NCBI GenBank assembly: GCA_016789005.1
Contig: JAEURA010000341.1
Coordinates: 1-41,450, forward strand
Reading direction: 5' to 3'
DNA length: 41,450 nt
Source of the DNA: Anaerolineae bacterium
GTDB lineage: Bacteria; Chloroflexota; Anaerolineae; Aggregatilineales; Phototrophicaceae
Position 1 is the stretch's first letter; the number at the start of each line of letters is the position of its first letter. A program made the translations under genes and the position numbers. The notes beneath the pieces were generated by a model. The model searched no databases, was not told the DNA's origin, and saw nothing but the letters and a program-made list of their open reading frames with translations. Below, one piece after another: positions 35,033 to 41,450 of this stretch.

Positions 35033-35042
35033 GGGAAACAGC

Positions 35043-36578
35043 GTGGCAACGAAAAACGACATCCCTGAACTGCTTCGAAAAGGCATTGAGGCGGCGCGCG
35101 AAGGAAAGAAAGCTGAGGCGCGCGCCCTCTTCGAGCAAGTCACAGAGCTGGACGAGAACAACGAAAAAGGCTGGTTCTGGTTGGCGTCGGTGGTCGATAC
35201 CGACGAGGAGCGCCGCATCTGTCTGAGCAATGTGCTGCACATCAACCCCAGCAACGAAAAAGCGCAGCGGGCGATGGCGGCGTTGGAAGAGAAGCTGAAG
35301 AGCAAGAGGCGGCAGCAGCAGGAAGATGAGGTGATCGCCGGGGTTCCCCGCCGCCAATTCAACCTGATCCTCGGCGGCGGCATCCTCCTGGTCCTGATCA
35401 TCCTGATCGTGGGCGTGGTTGTGATCATCGGCAACAACAACCGCATTGCCGCCGAGAACGCCTCGGCGACAGAGATCGCCTTCGCCGCCACCGGAACCAG
35501 TGATGCCGCCCTCGCCGCCCAGGCAGCGGCGACCGAAGCGGCGATTGCTCTCGCCGCCACTCAGACTGCACTGGTCCCTACACCGATTCCCATCACCCCA
35601 ACAGCGAATATTCCAACACTGCCGCCTACCTGGACCCCAACACCTTCTAATACACCGGTCACGACGCCAACATCGCTTCCGCCGCCCCTCGGTCTCACCG
35701 GACGGTTGGCAGTTTGGAGCGGTCGCGATGAACTGAATACCGGCTATCTGGCGGTGGGTTACTACAATCTGGATTTCGGCAACCAGTACACCCGCATCGG
35801 CAATGAGCTGGGTCAGTTCGTCAGCATGACCGCCAACGGACAGCGCATTCTGTATGAGCGCTACGACGATCTGTTGTTCTCCAGCGTTATTGAGGCGATC
35901 AACCTGAACGGCACGGAACAGCAGAACCTTGCCGAATTCTACGGCGGTTCAGGGACGACCATCATCCAGCCAAAGCAGCCTAACTTCGGGGCGTTCGGTC
36001 AGCGCATCGCCTTCGTCGCCAAGACCTCGACGCGCAATACGTTCCAGGTGTTCGTCGTCGAAATCGGTGATGTGCCGGAAGGCGTGCCGCGCGTCAAGCA
36101 GCTCACCGACGACGATATCGACTACAGCTTCCCCACGTTTTCGCCCGATGGAACCCGCATCGCAGCCGTTCGCACCGACCTGAACACCGCCATTCCCAGC
36201 GTCGATCTGGTCAACATCGATGTAGCGACCGGCGGAAAGTTTCTGATCAGCAGCGATTTCGATGCGACGCTCGAGACGCATCCCCGGTGGACTCGCGATG
36301 GACGCCAGATCATCTACGCTGCCGCGCCGGCGAATGATCCTGACAATCACGACATCTTCCTGCGCAACGCCGATGGCGGGGGAACGCCGCTGCCCCTCTA
36401 CCGCAGCCCCCACGATGACCTGTTCCCGATCATGAGTCCCGACCAGCGTCATATCGCCTTCGCTGCTAATCCTGCCGGAAATTACGACATCTTCGTCTTC
36501 GATCAGACCACGCAGGCGTTATTTCAGCTGACCAGCGACCCGGCAAACGACTACCCGGGCGATTGGTGGCAACCCTAG
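35043..36578 (+). CDS. TPR-TM-TolB-like propeller protein (third paralogue)
   Basis: Same architecture as the preceding gene: TPR-like module (residues 5-85), a charged linker, one TM helix (about 107-130), an Ala/Thr-rich stretch (about 138-180) passing into a Pro/Thr stalk (about 183-220), then a propeller (about 228-511) with PD40-like blades such as SPDGTRIAAVR, TRDGRQIIYAA and SPDQRHIAFAAN. The start is GTG with GAGGG upstream, 10 bases after the previous stop, so the two are surely co-transcribed. Linkers differ strongly from those of the second copy while the TPR part is alike, which indicates old duplication. Function unknown. Confidence 0.85.
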   Translation: MATKNDIPELLRKGIEAAREGKKAEARALFEQVTELDENNEKGWFWLASVVDTDEERRICLSNVLHINPSNEKAQRAMAALEEKLKSKRRQQQEDEVIAGVPRRQFNLILGGGILLVLIILIVGVVVIIGNNNRIAAENASATEIAFAATGTSDAALAAQAAATEAAIALAATQTALVPTPIPITPTANIPTLPPTWTPTPSNTPVTTPTSLPPPLGLTGRLAVWSGRDELNTGYLAVGYYNLDFGNQYTRIGNELGQFVSMTANGQRILYERYDDLLFSSVIEAINLNGTEQQNLAEFYGGSGTTIIQPKQPNFGAFGQRIAFVAKTSTRNTFQVFVVEIGDVPEGVPRVKQLTDDDIDYSFPTFSPDGTRIAAVRTDLNTAIPSVDLVNIDVATGGKFLISSDFDATLETHPRWTRDGRQIIYAAAPANDPDNHDIFLRNADGGGTPLPLYRSPHDDLFPIMSPDQRHIAFAANPAGNYDIFVFDQTTQALFQLTSDPANDYPGDWWQP

Positions 36579-36621
36579 CGCGTCCGGTAAGATGCTGATC
36601 GGGAGACAAGAGACATCGCAT

Positions 36622-36649
36622 GTTGAGGCGCGGTATACCGCGCCTCAAC
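36622..36649. terminator. 28-base perfect palindrome between convergent genes
   Basis: GTTGAGGCGCGGTA followed directly by its reverse complement gives a 28-base perfect palindrome, which can fold as a 12-bp stem with a TATA loop. It lies in the 103-base gap between the third propeller gene and the convergent rfaE2 gene. It lacks T-tracts, so it is a candidate bidirectional terminator or a dispersed palindromic repeat. Confidence 0.5.
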
Positions 36650-36681
36650 CCGGGAAGTAGTTCGATGGAGCCGGCTGGTGA

Positions 36682-37155
36682 TCAGGGGAGTGCCTTAATT
36701 CGGGCGATGAGAGCACTGGTGCTGTGGTCGGGCAGCAGGTCGATCAGGATGACGCGCCCTCCGAGCGTCTCAACCGTCGAGCGCTCCGGGAGTGGTTTAG
36801 TGTGATAATCGCCACCCTTGACGTAAATGTCAGGTTCAAGCGCACGGATGAGCGCAATGGCTGTGTCCTCGTCAAAAATCACCACCGCATCCACGACACT
36901 CAGCGCTGCCAGCAGCCGCGCCCGCTCTGCCGCCGGCACAATTGGACGCCCCGTCCCTTTCAGGTGCTGCGTGGCGCGGTCACCGTTGACGCCGACGATC
37001 AGCGCGTCGCCCAGCTTGCGCGCCTGTTCGAGGTAGTCGAGATGCCCAACATGCAGAAGATCGAAGTGACCATTGGTGAAGACGCAGCGCCGCTGTTCAC
37101 TGCGCAGCCTTACGCGGAGTTCGCGCGCCTCATTCAGGGTGAGTACCTCGCCCAT
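36682..37155 (-). CDS. rfaE2: RfaE2/HldE-type ADP-heptose-1-P nucleotidyltransferase domain protein
   Basis: A nucleotidyltransferase of the cytidylyltransferase-like fold. The active-site signature FTNGHFDLLHVGHLDYLEQA (HxGH) and ATP-binding YVKGGDYHTK, with the closing LLPDHSTSALIARI, match the C-terminal half of HldE and separate RfaE2. These adenylate D-glycero-beta-D-manno-heptose 1-phosphate to give ADP-heptose. At 157 aa it is a stand-alone domain; the frame opens further upstream, but the ATG at 37155, after AAGGA, begins the family sequence. No kinase domain (RfaE1), isomerase or heptosyltransferase is adjacent. It is divergent from a GT-C-like membrane protein gene 50 bases away. 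A related sugar-phosphate substrate is possible. Confidence 0.87.
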   Translation of the reverse strand: MGEVLTLNEARELRVRLRSEQRRCVFTNGHFDLLHVGHLDYLEQARKLGDALIVGVNGDRATQHLKGTGRPIVPAAERARLLAALSVVDAVVIFDEDTAIALIRALEPDIYVKGGDYHTKPLPERSTVETLGGRVILIDLLPDHSTSALIARIKALP

Positions 37156-37205
37156 ATCTGGAATCCTTCGTGTCGTCTCGGTCGTGAGCGTGCGCTGTGC
37201 GGGCG

Positions 37206-38729
37206 ATGAAATCGTCGGCAGCCCCGAACACATCCTCTGCAGATCGCGTCAGCAGTCTATCACAGCGCATCTTCTGGGGGATCGGTCAGCTGCTCGTGCT
37301 GCTGGCATTCGCGGCGCTTCTCATCGCCGCCGGGCGAGCGCTGCTGCTGTTTGCCGATCACGCGCGTGCGGCGATTGAATTCCCTTATACCGCCAACTAC
37401 GGCGAAGGTCCTCTCCTGGATCAGACCCTGCGGTTGCTGCGCGGTGAACCTCTGTACAGCGCTGATCTCTCCCGAACTCCCTACACCGTCACCAACTACC
37501 CGCCGCTTTTCCTGCTCGTTCAGGCGCCGTTCGCCGCAGCATTTGGACCCGATTTCTGGTACGGTCGGGCGATCTCGACAGCGGCGACGCTGGTCGCTGC
37601 GCTCATGCTGGCGCTGCTCACCCGCGCGCTGACCCGCGATTCTATCGCCGGGGCGGCAGCTGGGTTGAGCCTGCTCGCCATGCCCTACATCCTTCACTGG
37701 TCGGCGCTGGCGCGCATCGACGCGCTGGCGCTGGCGCTGAGCCTTGCCGGTCTGTGGGTCATTGCACAGGCTCCGCGCCGCTGGCGGAATGTCTTCGCTG
37801 CCGTCCTGCTGATCACGGGGGCAAGCTACACACGACAGACCTACGCGCTGGCAGCGCCGCTCGCGGCGTTCGTCTGGCTCCTGGGAAAACGCGAAATCTA
37901 TCGAGCGCTGATCTTCGCCGTCAGCCTGGCGGCGCTGGTCCTCGCCGTCTTCATCGCCGCCCTGGTGTTCACCCGTGGAGGATTCTTCGTCCATCTGATC
38001 ACAGCAAACGCCAACGGGCTGGACCTGTCGCTCATCCAGTTCTATATCGACGAGATCACGCGTAATCTCCCCCTGATGCTGATCGGCGCAGCGCTCAGCC
38101 TGGCAGCCGGCGCGGTTTGGGGACGTCCCGGCTGGTGGCTGACTGCGCCTTATACCCTGGGAGCGGTCGCCACCGCCCTGACCATCGCTAAGATCGGTTC
38201 CGATGTCAACTACCTCTGGGAACTTTCGGCGGCGCTCTGCCTGCTGGCGGGGGTGTTGATCGCTCTCATGCGGCGGCTCCCGCTCATACGCGCAGCCCTG
38301 CTTGTCACCCTGGCAGCACAGATCGTCATCGCCTATGATTTATCCGTCAGCAAATACGCTCCGATTCTCGCTGACCGTGTCGCCAAGACCGATCAGTTTG
38401 CGGCGGTCGCCGCATTCATTGCATCGTCTGAAGAACCGGTGGTCCTGGCGGATGAATTCATGGGCGAACTGGTGATGAGCGGGCGGCGGGTCCAGTTTCA
38501 ACCCTTCGAGTTCAGCCAGCTCAACCGCGACGGGATGTGGGATCAATCCGCCTTCCTGGCGGCGCTGGACAGAGGCGATTACCCTTTGGTGATTCTCTAT
38601 CAGCCATTTCGTAACCCCTCGCTGCGATTCGAGCGCTGGACCGGGGAGATGCTGCGCATCCTCAACGAGCGCTTTCGTCCGTTCACGCAGATCGGCGAGA
38701 CGACTCTCTATCAGCATGTAGGTCCCTAA
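37206..38729 (+). CDS. Polytopic membrane protein, GT-C-like (ArnT/GT39-type topology)
   Basis: Starts with a cytoplasmic N-terminus, then TM1 (about residues 25-47), a first outside loop with YGEGPLLDQTLRLLRGEPLY (conserved acidic residue position for GT-C enzymes) and TPYTVTNYPPLFLLVQ, followed by about nine more helices. A C-terminal outside segment (about 385-507) includes FAAVAAFIASSEEPVVLADEFMG. The pattern fits lipid-phosphate-sugar-dependent glycosyltransferases. It differs in sequence from the other polytopic protein at 24222. Start: the ATG at 37206, with a weak GGGCG before it; a GTG at 37197 is also in frame. The donor, acceptor and product are unknown. The adjacent nucleotidyltransferase gene supports a role in surface glycans (inference). 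Confidence 0.78.
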   Translation: MKSSAAPNTSSADRVSSLSQRIFWGIGQLLVLLAFAALLIAAGRALLLFADHARAAIEFPYTANYGEGPLLDQTLRLLRGEPLYSADLSRTPYTVTNYPPLFLLVQAPFAAAFGPDFWYGRAISTAATLVAALMLALLTRALTRDSIAGAAAGLSLLAMPYILHWSALARIDALALALSLAGLWVIAQAPRRWRNVFAAVLLITGASYTRQTYALAAPLAAFVWLLGKREIYRALIFAVSLAALVLAVFIAALVFTRGGFFVHLITANANGLDLSLIQFYIDEITRNLPLMLIGAALSLAAGAVWGRPGWWLTAPYTLGAVATALTIAKIGSDVNYLWELSAALCLLAGVLIALMRRLPLIRAALLVTLAAQIVIAYDLSVSKYAPILADRVAKTDQFAAVAAFIASSEEPVVLADEFMGELVMSGRRVQFQPFEFSQLNRDGMWDQSAFLAALDRGDYPLVILYQPFRNPSLRFERWTGEMLRILNERFRPFTQIGETTLYQHVGP

Positions 38730-38825
38730 CTGTCATCCGCGCGATCTATCATCCAGCGCTCATATCACAGGCATATTCTTGTGAAGTTCGGAGCAATCAA
38801 TCCTGAAAAGCTATCAGTGCATCCT

Positions 38826-39560
38826 ATGAACGCTAACGGCAAACCGCCGCACACTATCGTTCAGGTCCGCGGACTCTGCAAGCAGTTCACCGAGGGGGAA
38901 GCCTCGCATCAAAGCACGCGGCGCATCCTCGACAGCGTCAATCTGGACATCGCGCAGGGCGAATTCCTTGTCCTTCTCGGCAAGAGCGGCAGCGGCAAGA
39001 GTACGCTGCTCAACCTCATCAGCGGGATCGACACGGCAGATTCCGGCAGCATCCTGATCGACGGCGAAGACATCACCCGCCTCAACGACCGGGCGCTTAC
39101 CCTCTTTCGGCGCAACCGGATCGGCATCATCTTCCAGTTCTTCAATCTGATCCCAACGCTCACCGTCCTGGAGAATATCCTTCTTCCCGTCGAACTGAGC
39201 GGGTCGCGAACAGGTGAAGACAAAGCGCGCGATCTTCTGGCGCGCGTCGGGCTGGCGGATCGAGCGGACAGCTTCCCCGACAAGCTGAGCGGTGGCGAAC
39301 AGCAGCGAGTCGCCATCGCCCGCGCACTGATCAACGAACCGGCGATGGTCATCGCCGATGAACCAACCGGCAATCTAGACGAAGAGACAGGTCAACGAAT
39401 TCTGTCACTTTTGCTAGAATTAACTTGTCGTTCTGGGCGTACACTGATTATGGCGACCCATAACGCGGAAGTGGTCGCAATCGCGGATCGAGTTTGTCGT
39501 ATCCACGAAGGCAGACTCGTGATCACCCGTAGTAGAGTCGGTGAAGGAGCGTACCGATGA
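38826..39560 (+). CDS. ABC transporter ATP-binding protein (LolD/MacB-FtsE type)
   Basis: The ATPase of a type VII (MacB-like) ABC system that transmits force through an FtsX-type permease rather than moving solutes through a channel. Walker A is GKSGSGKST, the Q-loop is [17 protein letters not shown], the signature is [15 protein letters not shown], Walker B is [17 protein letters not shown] and the switch His lies in [18 protein letters not shown] and DEPTGNLD are typical of LolD/MacB ATPases. The start is uncertain: an ATG at 38826 or a GTG at 38781; neither has a clear RBS. The stop overlaps the HEAT-repeat gene (ATGA), and the FtsX-type permease follows, so this is one module with an extra middle gene. 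Confidence 0.93.
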   Translation: MNANGKPPHTIVQVRGLCKQFTEGEASHQSTRRILDSVNLDIAQGEFLVLLGKSGSGKSTLLNLISGIDTADSGSILIDGEDITRLNDRALTLFRRNRIGIIFQFFNLIPTLTVLENILLPVELSGSRTGEDKARDLLARVGLADRADSFPDKLSGGEQQRVAIARALINEPAMVIADEPTGNLDEETGQRILSLLLELTCRSGRTLIMATHNAEVVAIADRVCRIHEGRLVITRSRVGEGAYR

Positions 39561-39976
39561 CCGATCCTGACCCCATCATCATGAAACAGGTCCTTTCAGA
39601 ACTGCGCGACGTGAACAAGGAACGCCGCCGCACCGCCGTGATGAAATTGGGTATGCTGGGGGGCGAAGAAGCCGTCCGCACGCTCATCCATGTCGTCAGC
39701 AACCATCATGAGGATCTCATCGTACGCGGGCGCGCCGCCCTTATGCTCGGCAAGTTGGGCGATGTGCGAGCCGTTGAGCCGCTCATCGAAGCGCTGGACG
39801 CGCCGGGTTATCAAACCCCTTTGCACGCTGTCGAAGCGCTGGGAAGACTGGGCGACGAGCGCGCCATTGATCCGCTCATTCGGGTGATGGGAGCGCGCAA
39901 TGACCGCATGCGTGAGGCGGCGGAACGCGCACTGCGCAACCTCGGCTACAACTTTCAGGAAGAACCCACACCCTGA
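39557..39976 (+). CDS. HEAT-repeat protein inside an ABC transporter operon
   Basis: 139 aa composed of about four HEAT (PBS-lyase-type) repeats, each a pair of helices with the [12 protein letters not shown] / [12 protein letters not shown] pattern and [17 protein letters not shown] repeat ends. It has no signal peptide or TM, so it is cytoplasmic. HEAT arrays bind proteins. The ATG overlaps the stop of the ABC ATPase gene by four bases and has GGAG at 8 bases, so expression is coupled to the ATPase. A role as an accessory or regulator of the ATPase or permease is inferred from this linkage only. Confidence 0.88.
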   Translation: MTDPDPIIMKQVLSELRDVNKERRRTAVMKLGMLGGEEAVRTLIHVVSNHHEDLIVRGRAALMLGKLGDVRAVEPLIEALDAPGYQTPLHAVEALGRLGDERAIDPLIRVMGARNDRMREAAERALRNLGYNFQEEPTP

Positions 39977-40001
39977 TCGGCTTTTTCTGCCAGATGACAG
40001 C

Positions 40002-40026
40002 GCGGGGCGGTCTTGGACCGCCCCGC
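40002..40026 (+). terminator. Hairpin between the HEAT gene and the permease gene
   Basis: A perfect 11-bp stem (GCGGGGCGGTC / GACCGCCCCGC) with loop TTG follows the HEAT-repeat stop codon by 25 bases. It is followed by TTGATTCCTGC with few T residues, so read-through into the permease gene is likely; it could act as an attenuator that lowers permease expression. Confidence 0.5.
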
Positions 40027-40053
40027 TTGATTCCTGCTTGACATGAGAGAGTC

Positions 40054-41450
40054 ATGAACGCATCACTGATCCCACGTCTTGTCCTGCGCCACATTCGCCG
40101 CCGCGCGCTGCAAAGTACGTTATTCGTCCTGGGGGTGGCGCTTGGCGTGGCGGTCGTGGTCGCCATCGACCTGGCGAACTACTCCGCCAAGCGCGCGTTC
40201 GCCCTCAGCACTGAGACGGTCACCGGTCGGGCAACGCATCAGATCATCGGCGGACCAACCGGGCTGCCCACCGAACTCTACACACGTCTTCGATTTGATC
40301 TGCACCTGCGCGATGCAGCGCCGGTGGTCGAAGGCTACGCGCAGGCGCTCCAGCTGGGAAGGCGTTCGATGCGCGTCCTCGGCATCGATCCGCTCGCCGA
40401 TGCCCCATTTCGGTCGTATCTCAGCGACGTTCAGGTAGAAGGCGGTGCAGAGGAAACAGCAAGCGCCATCAACGCCTTCATCGTCACCCCAGATAACGTG
40501 CTGATCAGCGCGGCGACGGCGGCGCGCTACGGCGTCGAAATCGGCGATGCGATCACCCTTCTCCCGCCGGGGCGGCAGGTCGAAGCGCGCGTCATCGGTC
40601 TGCTCCAGACTGTGGATGGTGCGGGCGCGGAAGCGCTGAATAATCTGATCGTGATGGACATTGCCACCGCGCAGGAGATCGTCGGTATCCCTGGGCAGAT
40701 CAGCCGCATCGACCTGTCTCTGCCTGAAGGTTACGATCTGACGTCTGTTGAAGAGCGGCTGCCGGCGGGCGCAGCGATCACCACGCCGCGCGCTCAGAGC
40801 AGCGCCCTGGGACAGATGACCAGCGCGTTCGAGTTCAACCTTCAGGCGCTCAGCCTGCTGGCGCTGGTGGTCGGCATGTTCCTCATCTACAACACGGTCT
40901 CGTTCAGCGTCGTTCAGCGCCGGGGCGAGCTGGGGATCATGCGCTCGCTCGGCGCAATCGATCTTCAGGTGTTGGGGCTGGTCCTCGGCGAAGCGCTCTT
41001 CCTGGGCTTCATCGGAACGGTGTGCGGGCTGGCGTTGGGCATCCTTTTTGGACGGGGAGCGGTGGGTCTGGTTGCCCAGACCATCAGCGACCTGTATTTT
41101 GCCGTCGATGTGCAGCGGGTCTCGGTCGACCCGCTGACGCTGCTCAAAGGCGCGGGAATCGGCATCGGCGCGAGCCTGATCGCCGCGCTCATCCCATCGT
41201 TCGAAGCGACGCGTACACCCCCCGCCGGATCACTACGCCGTTCGCTGCTTGAAGAGCAGGCGCGCCGCCTGCTTCTGCCGCTCACGCTTCTGGCTGCCGG
41301 GCTAATCGGAATCGGCGCGCTGATGATCGCTGCCCCATCCACCAGCCTGATCATCAGCTTTGTCGCATTGTTCTGCGTGGTGGTCGGCGGGGCGCTGCTC
41401 ACCCCTGCCATGCTGATGCTGGCGACGCGGCTGCTCACCCCGGTAATCGG
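40054..41450 (+). CDS. FtsX/MacB-type ABC transporter permease (3' end beyond window)
   Basis: Starts with ATG after GAGAGA. An N-terminal TM helix (about residues 20-40, LFVLGVALGVAVVVAIDLA) is followed by a large extracytoplasmic MacB-PCD-type domain (about 45-245), then TM helices of the FtsX domain (NLQALSLLALVVGMFLIYNTVSF, VLGLVLGEALFLGFIGTVCGLALG, and a third near residue 365), with the typical RRGELGIMRSLGA segment between them. More helices follow to the window end; the protein is open at 41450 (465 codons visible). Duplicated FtsX permeases are usually about 800 aa, so probably half is missing. It partners with the ABC ATPase upstream. The transported or signalled substrate is unknown. 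Confidence 0.9.
   Translation, partial: MNASLIPRLVLRHIRRRALQSTLFVLGVALGVAVVVAIDLANYSAKRAFALSTETVTGRATHQIIGGPTGLPTELYTRLRFDLHLRDAAPVVEGYAQALQLGRRSMRVLGIDPLADAPFRSYLSDVQVEGGAEETASAINAFIVTPDNVLISAATAARYGVEIGDAITLLPPGRQVEARVIGLLQTVDGAGAEALNNLIVMDIATAQEIVGIPGQISRIDLSLPEGYDLTSVEERLPAGAAITTPRAQSSALGQMTSAFEFNLQALSLLALVVGMFLIYNTVSFSVVQRRGELGIMRSLGAIDLQVLGLVLGEALFLGFIGTVCGLALGILFGRGAVGLVAQTISDLYFAVDVQRVSVDPLTLLKGAGIGIGASLIAALIPSFEATRTPPAGSLRRSLLEEQARRLLLPLTLLAAGLIGIGALMIAAPSTSLIISFVALFCVVVGGALLTPAMLMLATRLLTPVI

Noticed and set aside
1..41450. tRNA, rRNA, CRISPR arrays, integrases or transposases
   Set aside because: Intergenic gaps are short and were read for cloverleaf-like arms and regularly spaced repeats; none was convincing, and no protein shows recombinase motifs.

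Overview
The window looks like a stretch of chromosome from a GC-rich bacterium, most likely a Chloroflexota member near Anaerolineae. This is inference from style: Ala/Thr/Pro-rich linkers between a membrane anchor and an extracellular domain, TPR-TM-TolB-like proteins, a YacL-type PIN-TRAM membrane protein, and the mixture of housekeeping genes. There are no phage, integrase, transposase, CRISPR, rRNA or tRNA genes that I can support. Coding density is high, and most genes sit in short same-strand runs.

Layout. 17-6027 (minus): a divergent class A penicillin-binding-protein homologue, a DtxR/MntR-type metal regulator, a CbpA-type J-protein and an HtrA protease. 6193-9059 (plus): an OmpR-type response regulator and a soluble GAF/PAS histidine kinase. 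9040-12988 (minus): nadK, recN and a PatB/MalY-type C-S lyase. 13290-17552 (plus): pstS-pstC-pstA-pstB phosphate uptake operon with a Pho-box-like upstream region, an internal hairpin after pstS and a hairpin at its end. 17640-20711 (minus): a tight four-gene cluster of SDR-like, HAD, shikimate-kinase-like and nitrilase-family proteins. 20871-24113 (minus): rlmB, frr, uppS and a MoxR ATPase ending at a strong terminator. 24222-25871 (plus): a polytopic membrane protein. 26050-31094 (minus): maeB (malic enzyme with phosphotransacetylase domain), asnS, a pair of palindromic repeats and a PIN-TRAM protein. 31323-36578 (plus): an unknown gene, cdsA, then three consecutive related TPR-TM proteins, two of them with TolB-like propellers. 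36682-37155 (minus): a RfaE2-type nucleotidyltransferase. 37206-41450 (plus): a second polytopic GT-C-like protein, then an ABC ATPase, a HEAT-repeat protein and an FtsX-type permease cut by the window end.

The genes mostly serve the cell envelope (PBP homologue, UppS, CdsA, HtrA, GT-C-like proteins, RfaE2), phosphate uptake, translation (frr, asnS, rlmB) and central metabolism. The most unusual feature is erosion of catalytic motifs in recognisable enzymes. The PBP homologue lacks all three transpeptidase motifs. The shikimate-kinase-like protein lacks the Walker A lysine. The SDR-like protein lacks an obvious YxxxK. Other points worth checking are a pair of covarying palindromes that supply the asnS stop codon, a nested dyad overlapping the cdsA promoter and start, and the TPR-TM-TolB gene triplet. 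I did not find a clearly new multi-gene defence or mobile system.
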